This document shows, piece by piece, positions 14,522 through 22,257 of a DNA stretch of 64,000 nucleotides. Each line of letters starts with the position of its first letter. Within the stretch, counting starts at the first letter, position 1. The stretch is from Actinoplanes campanulatus. Its GTDB lineage: Bacteria > Actinomycetota > Actinomycetes > Mycobacteriales > Micromonosporaceae. The position numbers and the translations under genes were made by a program. The stretch is from contig NZ_BMPW01000032.1 in the NCBI RefSeq assembly GCF_014647795.1, forward strand, positions 1 through 64,000, given 5' to 3'. Under the pieces are notes generated by a model that did no database searches, was not told the origin of the DNA, and saw only the letters and a program-made list of their open reading frames with translations.

Positions 14522-15727
14522 GTGTTCACCGACCGCACCGCCCTCCACCAGCGACTCGACAGTGCCACGGGCCACCTGGAGACCCCGGTCGCGGTGGTGG
14601 ACCTGGCCGCCTTCGACGACAACGCCGAGCGCCTGAGCGGGCGGGCCGGCGGCAAGCCGATCCGGGTGGCCAGCAAGTCGGTGCGCTGCCGGACCCTGCT
14701 GGAGCGGGTGCTGGCCCGGCCCGGCTGGCACGGGGTGATGGCCTACACCCTGCCCGAGGCGATCTGGCTGGTACGCACGGGCGTGACCGGCGACGTTCTG
14801 GTGGCCTATCCCACAGCGGACCGCACGGCGCTGGGCGAGCTGGCCGCCGACCCGGAGCTGGCCGCCGCGATCACGATCATGGTCGATCACCCGTCCCAGC
14901 TCGACCTGATCGATGCCGTCGCCGCTCCGGGTGGGCGCTCACCCGTACGCCTATGTATTGATCTTGATGCTTCCTGGCGTCCCGCCGGGCCGTTGCACAT
15001 CGGGGTGCGCAGGTCGCCGGTGCATTCGGCCGCGCAAGCGGGTGGTCTGGCCCGGAGCATCGCCGGGCGCGAGGGATTCCGCCTGGTCGGGCTGATGTGT
15101 TACGAGGCGCACATCGCCGGCGTCGGCGACAACCCGCCCGGTCAGGCGCTGCGGGCGCGGGCCATCCGGATGATGCAGAGCCGCGCGCTCCCGGAGTTGC
15201 GGGAGCGACGCGCCGCGGCGGTGCGGGCGGTCCGCGAGCACGCCGATCTCGAGTTCGTGAACGGCGGCGGCACCGGCAGTGTGGCCGCGACCAGCGCCGA
15301 TCCCGCGGTCACCGAGGTCACCGCGGGTTCGGGCCTCTACGGCCCCACACTCTTCGACACCTACCGGAACTGGCAGCCCAGTCCGGCGGCGTTCTTCGCC
15401 CTCTCCGTGGTCCGCCGGCCGGCTCCCCGGATCGCCACCGTGCTGGGCGGTGGCTGGATCGCCTCGGGCGCGCCCGAGCCGTCCCGCCTGCCGGTCCCGT
15501 GGCTGCCCGAGGGGCTGCGGTTCAAGGCCGACGAGGGCGCCGGTGAGGTGCAGACGCCGTTGCTGGGCGCGGCCGCCGAGCGGCTGAGCCCCGGCGACCG
15601 GGTGTGGTTCCGCCACGCCAAGGCCGGCGAGCTGTGCGAACACGTCAACGAGCTACAGCTGATCGACGGCGAGACAGCGACGCCGGCCCCCACCTACCGA
15701 GGAGAAGGCCATGCCTTCCTGGGCTGA
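14522..15727 (+). CDS. DSD1/D-threonine aldolase-like PLP enzyme
   Basis: The 401-aa protein has an alanine-racemase-type N-terminal barrel with the PLP lysine K52 in IRVASKSVR. Its C-terminal domain has RHAKAGELCEHVNEL, the likely metal site of D-serine dehydratase/D-threonine aldolase-like proteins. In other actinomycetes such a gene is annotated as amino-acid deaminase/aldolase and lies next to the sugar-lactone oxidase, as here. GTG 14522 (VFTDRTALHQR) is preferred; TACCGT precedes it by exactly 6 nt, suggesting a leaderless transcript. A longer frame from ATG 14477 is possible. The substrate is not known. Confidence 0.8.
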   Translation: MFTDRTALHQRLDSATGHLETPVAVVDLAAFDDNAERLSGRAGGKPIRVASKSVRCRTLLERVLARPGWHGVMAYTLPEAIWLVRTGVTGDVLVAYPTADRTALGELAADPELAAAITIMVDHPSQLDLIDAVAAPGGRSPVRLCIDLDASWRPAGPLHIGVRRSPVHSAAQAGGLARSIAGREGFRLVGLMCYEAHIAGVGDNPPGQALRARAIRMMQSRALPELRERRAAAVRAVREHADLEFVNGGGTGSVAATSADPAVTEVTAGSGLYGPTLFDTYRNWQPSPAAFFALSVVRRPAPRIATVLGGGWIASGAPEPSRLPVPWLPEGLRFKADEGAGEVQTPLLGAAAERLSPGDRVWFRHAKAGELCEHVNELQLIDGETATPAPTYRGEGHAFLG

Positions 15728-15734
15728 AAAAGGC

Positions 15735-16364
15735 TCAGGCCGAAACGTGGCGGTGCAGGTATTCCCTTATCAACGCTTTGGCCTCGGTCAGCACCTCTTC
15801 GTCCCCGGACACGTCCCGGCGGAAGGCCAGCTTGATCAGCGCGTCCGCCGCCTCGACCGAGATCTGCAGGGCGAACCGCAGACGGGTCCGGTCGGCCAGG
15901 TTGAACTGCTCGATCAGCAGCTCGGCCAGGCGCTCGGCGATGACCGCGTTGTTGTCCCGGTCCGAGTCCAGCAGGTGCAGGTCGACCACGTCACCGAAGT
16001 GCAGCGTCCGGAAACCCGGCACGCTGCGGTGCATGTGGATGTAGGCGTCGATGGCTCCGTCGACCGCGTCCCACCAATGGGTGAAGGTCTCGCTGGCGAA
16101 CCGGTCCGACAGACTCTGCAAATACGCGTCCATGTTGCGCAGCGCGAGGGCCTGGACGATGGCCCGTTTGTCCGGGAAGAACTGGTAGACCGAACCGATG
16201 GCGACTTCGGCGCGCTCGGCGAGCAGCGTCGTGGTCAAGCCCTCATAGCCCACCTCGTCCACCAGCTCGGCGCAGGCGTCGAGCATGCGCTGGACCCGGG
16301 CCACGCTTCTGCCCTGCACCGGAACCCGCCGCAGCGGGCCGGTGCTGACGGTTGGTGTCGACAC
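15735..16364 (-). CDS. TetR-family transcriptional regulator
   Basis: The 209-aa protein has the TetR helix-turn-helix at about 20-65 (RVQRMLDACAELVDEVGYEG, then LAERAEVAIGSVYQFFPDK). The all-helical C-terminal domain is the ligand pocket. GTG 16364 has GAGAGGGAG 9 nt upstream and yields a normal family length; the frame is open to 16517. It is divergent from the FAD oxidase at 16526 across an AT-rich 161-nt gap and convergent with the DSD-like gene, so it probably regulates the oxidase. Confidence 0.88.
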   Translation of the reverse strand: MSTPTVSTGPLRRVPVQGRSVARVQRMLDACAELVDEVGYEGLTTTLLAERAEVAIGSVYQFFPDKRAIVQALALRNMDAYLQSLSDRFASETFTHWWDAVDGAIDAYIHMHRSVPGFRTLHFGDVVDLHLLDSDRDNNAVIAERLAELLIEQFNLADRTRLRFALQISVEAADALIKLAFRRDVSGDEEVLTEAKALIREYLHRHVSA

Positions 16365-16525
16365 GCGTCGCCACTCCCTCTCCGCAGTGAGATCCATCCA
16401 CGACCATCTTTCAACGTCATGAATAAATCTCATCGTTAAATCGAACGTTACTCGGATCAACGAGCGAGCCGCATCGACGGGACGCCGTGTGCCGGTGTCC
16501 GCTCGGACGGAGGACAAAGCCCGGA

Positions 16526-17821
16526 ATGACTAGCGTCAACTCCCGCCGCTGGAGCAACTGGGGGCGCAACCAGGAATCGATCGCTGAGGTGCTGCTCCCC
16601 GGCGGCGTCGATGAGGTCGCCAGTCAAGTGAAGCAGGCCGTGGAAAGCGGGCGCCGGATCAAGGTGGTCGGGAGCGGTCACTCGTTCACGCCCATCGCCG
16701 TCGCCGAGGACCAGCGGATGTTCGTGCACCGGCTCGACGGGCTGGTGGCGGTCGACGGGCCACTGGTGACCGTACAGGCCGGAATGCCGCTGTCCACACT
16801 CAACGAGGTGCTGGCCGAACACGGGCTGGCCATGCCGAACCTGGGCGACATCGACGCCCAGACGGTCGCCGGGGCCATCTCCACGGGCACGCACGGCACC
16901 GGGATCGCCTACTCCACCCTGGCGTCCTGCGTCGAAGCCGTGACCATGGTGACCGGCGACGGGACGGTGCAACGGTTCGCGGCCGGCGATCCCGAGTTTC
17001 CGGCTGTGCGGCTCGGGCTCGGCGCGCTCGGTGTGCTGGTCGACGTCACGCTGCGGTGCGTTCCGGCGTTCACGCTGCTCGCCGACGAGCGGCCGATGGC
17101 ACTCGCCGACATCCTGGCCGGGATGGACGAGTGGATCGCGAGCGACGACCACGTCGAGTTCTTCTGGTACCCGTACACCGACCGGGCCCAGCTCAAACGC
17201 AACCGCCGGGTGGAGGCCGACGACCGGCCGCTGTCGCGGTTCCGGGGCTGGTTCGACGACGACTTCCTGTCCAACACCGTCTTGCAGGGCGTCTGCACCG
17301 TGGGCCGGCGATTCCCGGCCACGGTGCCGGCGATCAGCGCGGTCTCCGCCCGCGCGCTCAGCCCGCGGACCTACACCGGCCGGTCCGACCGCGTCTTCTG
17401 CTCACCCCGGCGGGTCAAATTCACCGAGATGGAGTACGAGGTCCCGCGCGCCGCCCTGCCCGAGGTGATCGCCGCGCTCCCGAAACTGCTGGACGCGCTG
17501 CCGTTCCGGGTGCAGTTCCCGGTCGAGGTGCGGTTCACCGGGCCGGACGACGTGTGGCTGTCGCACGGGTACGGCCGGGAGTCCGCCTACATCGCGGTGC
17601 ACCAGTTCATCGGCAGCCCGTACGAGCCGTACTTCCGGGCCTTCGAGGAACTGTGCACGCCGCTGGGCGGCCGGCCGCACTGGGGCAAGCTGCACTACCG
17701 GGACGCGGAGTCACTGCGTCCCGCGTACCCCCGCTTCGACGACTTCCTGGCCGTCCGCGACCGGCTGGACCCCCACCGGGTCTTCACCAACGACTACCTG
17801 GTGAGGGTCCTGGGCAGCTGA
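16526..17821 (+). CDS. D-arabinono-1,4-lactone oxidase-type FAD oxidoreductase
   Basis: The 431-aa protein has the FAD-binding PCMH fold: KVVGSGHSFTPI includes H52, the position where related aldonolactone oxidases bind FAD covalently. STGTHGTG and LGALGVLVDVTL follow. The C-terminal ALO domain ends with PHWGKLHYRDA and LDPHRVFTNDYL. It should oxidise a sugar lactone or alditol using oxygen; the exact substrate is not visible. ATG 16526 (MTSVNSRRWSNWGRNQ) matches the conserved start, with GGAGGA about 10 nt upstream. It lies 1 nt from the convergent topA stop. Confidence 0.88.
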   Translation: MTSVNSRRWSNWGRNQESIAEVLLPGGVDEVASQVKQAVESGRRIKVVGSGHSFTPIAVAEDQRMFVHRLDGLVAVDGPLVTVQAGMPLSTLNEVLAEHGLAMPNLGDIDAQTVAGAISTGTHGTGIAYSTLASCVEAVTMVTGDGTVQRFAAGDPEFPAVRLGLGALGVLVDVTLRCVPAFTLLADERPMALADILAGMDEWIASDDHVEFFWYPYTDRAQLKRNRRVEADDRPLSRFRGWFDDDFLSNTVLQGVCTVGRRFPATVPAISAVSARALSPRTYTGRSDRVFCSPRRVKFTEMEYEVPRAALPEVIAALPKLLDALPFRVQFPVEVRFTGPDDVWLSHGYGRESAYIAVHQFIGSPYEPYFRAFEELCTPLGGRPHWGKLHYRDAESLRPAYPRFDDFLAVRDRLDPHRVFTNDYLVRVLGS

Positions 17822-17822
17822 A

Positions 17823-20633
17823 CTACTCGGCGGTGGTGGCCGCCTTGCGCGGGGCGGCCTTCTTCGCGGGGGCCGCCTTCTTCGCCGCGGTCGTGGTCTT
17901 CTTCGCCGCGGTGGCGCGTTTCGCCGGCGCCTTCTTGGCCGGCGTCTCGCCACTCGCGGCCGCCGCCTTCTTGGCCGGGGCCTTCTTGGCGGCGGCCTTC
18001 TTCTTCGGCGCCGGGCCCTTGGCGCGCTTCTCGGCGAGCATCTCGGACGCCTGCTCCGGGGTGAGCTCCTCCGGGGTCTGACCGCGGCGCAGGGTGGCGT
18101 TGGTCTCGCCGTCGGTCACGTACGGCCCGAACCGGCCGTCCTTGACCACCATCGGCTTCTGCGTCACCGGGTCCGGGCCCAGCTCGGCCAGCGGCGGCTT
18201 CGGCGCACCCCGCTGCCCACGGGTCTTCGGCGCGGCCAGCAGGGCGAGCGCCTCGTCCAGGGTGACGGTGAAGAGCCGGTCCTCGTTCTCCAGCGAGCGG
18301 GAGTCCTTCAGGCGCGAGATGTACGGCCCGTACCGGCCGTTGCGCGCGACGATCTCGTTGCCCTCGGCGTCCTTGCCGACCACCCGGGGCAGGGTGAGCA
18401 GCTGGAGCGCCTGCTCCAGGGTGAGCGTCTGCGGCGAGTGCGAGGCGAACAGGGACGAGCTGCGCTCGCCGCTCTGCACATACGCCCCGTAGCGCCCGGA
18501 CTTGACCACCACCGGCTCGCCGGTCACCGGGTCGTCGCCCAGCTCGCGGTCGCCGTTGCCGGCCAGGAACAGCTCGGCCACCTTCTCCGGGGTCAGCTCG
18601 TCGGGAGCGATGCCATCCGGGAGCGAGGCCTTGTCCTCGGGCGTGTCCTCGTCGCCGCCCACCAGCCGGCGTTGCAGGTAGGGGCCGAACTTGCCGACCC
18701 GGACGACGACCCGCCGGTTCTCCTCGTCGACGAAGAGCGGGATCGAGTTGACCTCGCGGGCGTCGATCGCGCTGAGGTTCTCGGTGACCATCTTCTTCAG
18801 GCCGCCGGCCTTGGCGATCTCCTCGTCCGCCCCGGACTCCGAGCTGCCGAAGTAGAAGGAGGTGAGGAAGGCGAGCTGGGTTCCGTCGCCGGCCGCGATG
18901 TCGTCGAGCTGGCCCTCCATGGCGGCCGTGAAGTTGTAGTCCACCAGCCGCGGGTAGTGCCCCTCGAGCAGGCCGATCACCGCGAACGCCAGGAACGACG
19001 GGATCATCGCCTGGCCGCGCTTCTCCACGTAGCCGCGGTCCTGGATGGTCTGCATGATCGACGAGTACGTCGACGGGCGGCCGATGCCCAGCTCCTCCAG
19101 CGCCTTGACCAGCGACGCCTCGGTGTAGCGGGCGGGCGGCGCGGTGTTGTGGCCGGTCGCGGTCAGCTGGTCGGCGGTGAGCGGCTGGTCCTTCACCAGG
19201 TTCGGCAGGCGCCGCTCGGCGTCCTCGGCCTCGGCGTTCTCGTCGTCCGACGACTCCACGTACGCCCGGAGGAAACCGGGGTCGGTGATCGTCTTGCCGG
19301 ATGCCGCGAAGTCGGCCTCCTCGTTCGACGACGAGACGGCGCGGATCCGGATGCTCACCGAGTTGCCGACGGCGTCGGTCATCTGCGAGGCGATGGTCCG
19401 GCGCCAGATCAGCTCGTAGAGCTTGAACTCGGCGCTGGTCAGCTCCTTGGCGACCTCGCCCGGGGTGCGGAAGTTGTCGCCGGCCGGGCGGATCGCCTCG
19501 TGCGCCTCCTGCGCGCCCTTGGCCTTGGTGGTGTACTTCCGCGGCTGCGGCGGCACGTTGTTCGCCCCGTACAGCTCGGCGATCTGCCGGCGGGCGGCGG
19601 CCACGGCGGTCTCGGAAAGGTTCACCGAGTCCGTACGCATATAGGTGATATAGCCCTTTTCGTACAGGCTCTGCGCCGTACGCATCGTCTCCTTCGAGGA
19701 GGAGCGCAGCTTGCGGGCCGCCTCCTGCTGGAGCGTCGACGTGATGAACGGCGCGTACGGCCGCCGGCGGTACGGCTTCTCCTCGACCCGGGTGACGGTG
19801 AACGGGCGGCCCTCCAGACGGGCGGCCAGCCCGCGGGCGCCGTCGCCGTCCAGCTGCACCGCGGTGGAGCCGGCCTTGAGCTGCCCGGTGGTGGGCTCGA
19901 AGTCCTTGCCGGTGGCGATGCGGTCGCCGTCCAGCGCGATCAGGGTGGCCTGGAACGTGCGCGGGCCCTCGACCTGCCCCTGCACGGCGAGGCTCGCCAG
20001 AATGTCCCAGTACTCCGCGGTCCGGAAGGCCATCCGCTGCCGCTCACGCTCGACGACGATGCGGGTGGCGACGGACTGCACACGGCCCGCCGAGAGGCCG
20101 CGCATGACCTTCTTCCACAGGACCGGACTGACCTCGTAGCCGTACAGCCGGTCCAGGATGCGGCGGGCCTCCTGCGCATCCACCAGGGAACGGTCGATGT
20201 CCCGCGGGTTCGCCACGGCGGCCTGGATGGCCGGCTTGGTGATCTCGTGGAAGACCATCCGCTTGATCGGCACCTTGGGCTGGATCGTCTCGACCAGGTG
20301 CCAGGCGATGGCCTCGCCCTCGCGGTCCTCATCGGTGGCGAGGAAGATCTCGTCCACCTCCCGGGCCAGGCGCTTGAGCTTCGCCACCTGCTGCTTGCGG
20401 CTCTCGGAGATCACATAGAGCGCCTGAAAGCCGTTGTCGACGTCGACGCCGAGCCGCGCCCAAGGCTGCCCCTTGAACGCCTCGGGCACCTCGTCGGCGT
20501 TCTTCGGCAGGTCGCGGATATGGCCGACGGAGGCCTCGACCAGATAGTCGGGGCCCAGGTAACCGGCGATCGTCTTGGCCTTCGACGGGGACTCGACGAT
20601 GACCAGACGGGTCGTCCTGGTGTCACTCGGCAC
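17823..20633 (-). CDS. topA: DNA topoisomerase I (type IA)
   Basis: The 936-aa enzyme relaxes negative supercoils. The N-terminal Toprim domain has VIVESPSKAKTI and DEDREGEAIAWH. The catalytic tyrosine is Y331 in YITYMRTDSVNLS. Several topoisomerase C-terminal repeats follow (GRYGPYV-type motifs, for example NGRYGPYISRLKDS and DGRFGPYVTDGE). The last 60-70 residues are Lys/Ala/Pro-rich (AAAKKAPAKKA-like), a tail typical of actinobacterial TopA that aids processive DNA binding. The start is GTG 20633 with AAGGAG 4 nt upstream. A 7-bp hairpin (TGCTCCG/CGGAGCA, 20663-20681) lies in the leader. Confidence 0.97.
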   Translation of the reverse strand: MPSDTRTTRLVIVESPSKAKTIAGYLGPDYLVEASVGHIRDLPKNADEVPEAFKGQPWARLGVDVDNGFQALYVISESRKQQVAKLKRLAREVDEIFLATDEDREGEAIAWHLVETIQPKVPIKRMVFHEITKPAIQAAVANPRDIDRSLVDAQEARRILDRLYGYEVSPVLWKKVMRGLSAGRVQSVATRIVVERERQRMAFRTAEYWDILASLAVQGQVEGPRTFQATLIALDGDRIATGKDFEPTTGQLKAGSTAVQLDGDGARGLAARLEGRPFTVTRVEEKPYRRRPYAPFITSTLQQEAARKLRSSSKETMRTAQSLYEKGYITYMRTDSVNLSETAVAAARRQIAELYGANNVPPQPRKYTTKAKGAQEAHEAIRPAGDNFRTPGEVAKELTSAEFKLYELIWRRTIASQMTDAVGNSVSIRIRAVSSSNEEADFAASGKTITDPGFLRAYVESSDDENAEAEDAERRLPNLVKDQPLTADQLTATGHNTAPPARYTEASLVKALEELGIGRPSTYSSIMQTIQDRGYVEKRGQAMIPSFLAFAVIGLLEGHYPRLVDYNFTAAMEGQLDDIAAGDGTQLAFLTSFYFGSSESGADEEIAKAGGLKKMVTENLSAIDAREVNSIPLFVDEENRRVVVRVGKFGPYLQRRLVGGDEDTPEDKASLPDGIAPDELTPEKVAELFLAGNGDRELGDDPVTGEPVVVKSGRYGAYVQSGERSSSLFASHSPQTLTLEQALQLLTLPRVVGKDAEGNEIVARNGRYGPYISRLKDSRSLENEDRLFTVTLDEALALLAAPKTRGQRGAPKPPLAELGPDPVTQKPMVVKDGRFGPYVTDGETNATLRRGQTPEELTPEQASEMLAEKRAKGPAPKKKAAAKKAPAKKAAAASGETPAKKAPAKRATAAKKTTTAAKKAAPAKKAAPRKAATTAE

Positions 20634-20825
20634 GGCACTCCTTATTGACCTTCAGCGCTCCCTGCTCCGTCCGGCGGAGCACAGACGTTCAACGTAACGC
20701 GCCGGACAAGACTGCATTCCCAGGGAACCCCGCAGTCGGATGGTAACGGTCCGGCCACCGCATGCGTCTGACCGCGACACCGTACACCGGGAAGACACTG
20801 TTATGTCGGACACAATCCCGGAAGA

Positions 20826-21557
20826 TCATGCGACTACGCTGCCCGGCCAGAACTCATCCGGAGCGGATGAAGGACGCTCCCCCACCAGCTCACGGAGCCG
20901 GCGCAGACGCCTGCGACCGGTGATCAGCCACCGACTTCCATCATCCGACACGCGGCCGGCCAGACCGGCCCGGACCAGCGCGGCCGCCACCCCGTGCGGA
21001 TCCTTCGCCGGGTCCAGACCCAGGGCGAACCCACCCGGCAGGGGCTCACCGGCCGCCGCCACCCAGAGCCGCATCCGCGGCCCGGAGAGAAAGAGCTGCG
21101 CGGATGCCTCCGGCCAGGCGCGGGCAAGACCATTCAACCTCCGGGAGTACGCCGTACGCACCTCGAAGATCGGGCGGGGCGGATCCTCCGGCTCGGGTGT
21201 GTCGATCGCCTCTTCCGTGACTTCGGGGTGCTCTCCTCGTACCCCATCGTCTTGAAGGGGAGCCCAGGTGGCACTCAGGCCGCGCGCGGCCAGCTCGGTG
21301 ACCAGGACGTGGACCCGCCAGGCGGCATCGACCCGGACCGAGACGCGGGCCGTGCCCCCCATCCGGCCGAGTCGGCCGGGCCCGGCCAGCAGGCCGGCCA
21401 GATCGGCGGGTGACGGCTCGGTGGTCTCGGCGCTGAACATCGACAGCTGGCGCCCGCCCGGCTCGCTGGGCACGCCGCGCTGAGCGGGCCTCCGCTCCAC
21501 CGGGATCGGTGGGGGCAGCTCCTCGCGCGGGATCAGCGGCCAGCCGGTCTCGGACAT
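20826..21557 (-). CDS. Conserved actinobacterial hypothetical protein (243 aa)
   Basis: The protein has a Pro-rich N-terminus (IPREELPPPIPVERR) and the segment GGRQLSMFSAETTEPSPADLAGLLAGPG. A mixed alpha/beta C-terminal part ends with RRRLRRLRELVG. No catalytic motif or membrane segment is visible. It begins 4 nt after the lipoprotein gene stop without a clear ribosome-binding site, so it is probably translated by coupling. Its place between topA and hppA matches other Micromonosporaceae by recollection; function is unknown. Confidence 0.75.
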   Translation of the reverse strand: MSETGWPLIPREELPPPIPVERRPAQRGVPSEPGGRQLSMFSAETTEPSPADLAGLLAGPGRLGRMGGTARVSVRVDAAWRVHVLVTELAARGLSATWAPLQDDGVRGEHPEVTEEAIDTPEPEDPPRPIFEVRTAYSRRLNGLARAWPEASAQLFLSGPRMRLWVAAAGEPLPGGFALGLDPAKDPHGVAAALVRAGLAGRVSDDGSRWLITGRRRLRRLRELVGERPSSAPDEFWPGSVVA

Positions 21558-21561
21558 CCGG

Positions 21562-22092
21562 TCACTGGCATTCGGGCAGGGAGTCGAAGGCCTGTCTCAG
21601 CTCGACCGACTCCAGACTCGTGGTGTCCAGGCTGCTGCGCTCGTAATCCGTGGTGAGTTTCTCCACAACCCGGGCGACCTCGGTGTAGAAGGACTTGGCC
21701 GGGCTGGTGGCCAGCGCCTCGATGCCGGTGCGGGCGGTGCCGTAGGCGTCCCGGATGCCGGCGAGCGAGCCCAGGAAGCCGTCGGCGATCTCCTCGCCGT
21801 TTGTCACGTCGGGGACACCGGCCCGCTGCACGCCGGCCCGCGCCTCCTCGCTGGCGCTCTCCGCGCCGTTGAAGAGACGGGCCAGGTTCTCCTTCGCCTG
21901 GGCGGGTGTGGTCTCAGCCGTCATCTGCTGCTGTGTCCGGCTGGTGAGGGTGTCGATCTCGCTGCGCCATGGGCTCAGAGCGGTGCACACCAGCGCCGCC
22001 CAGGCCTGCGCACCGGGTCGGCTGGAGCAGCCGGCCAAGGGTGCGGCGAGCACGAGGACGAGGGCCAGGGTGATCGGTCGGACCGCGCGCAT
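21562..22092 (-). CDS. Putative lipoprotein (176 aa)
   Basis: The N-terminus is a lipoprotein signal: RPITLALVLVLAAPLAGC with lipobox LAGC, so the mature protein should start at the Cys near residue 22. The mature part is predicted to be helical and holds one further pair of Cys (one near ALVCTALSPW and one at the C-terminal PECQ), possibly a disulfide. No known family is recognised. It lies downstream of hppA, but a strong terminator (22208-22240) separates them. Confidence 0.8.
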   Translation of the reverse strand: MRAVRPITLALVLVLAAPLAGCSSRPGAQAWAALVCTALSPWRSEIDTLTSRTQQQMTAETTPAQAKENLARLFNGAESASEEARAGVQRAGVPDVTNGEEIADGFLGSLAGIRDAYGTARTGIEALATSPAKSFYTEVARVVEKLTTDYERSSLDTTSLESVELRQAFDSLPECQ

Positions 22093-22207
22093 GGAAGCAG
22101 GGTACGACTAGGGCCGGACACTCCACACACCTCGATCGAGTCACCAAACTTTTTCAACGTGGCGAGGCCGCCACCGCGGGGCTCGAAGCCACCTTGAAAT
22201 GGTGTGC

Positions 22208-22240
22208 CGAAAGGCACCCGGCCGAGCCGGGTGCCTTTCG
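22208..22240 (-). terminator. Terminator downstream of hppA
   Basis: CGAAAGGCACCCGGC (22208-22222) pairs perfectly over 15 bp with GCCGGGTGCCTTTCG (22226-22240) around a 3-nt loop. It begins 17 nt after the hppA stop in the minus direction. Confidence 0.85.
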
Positions 22241-22257
22241 TCCTTGTCGGACCTGGT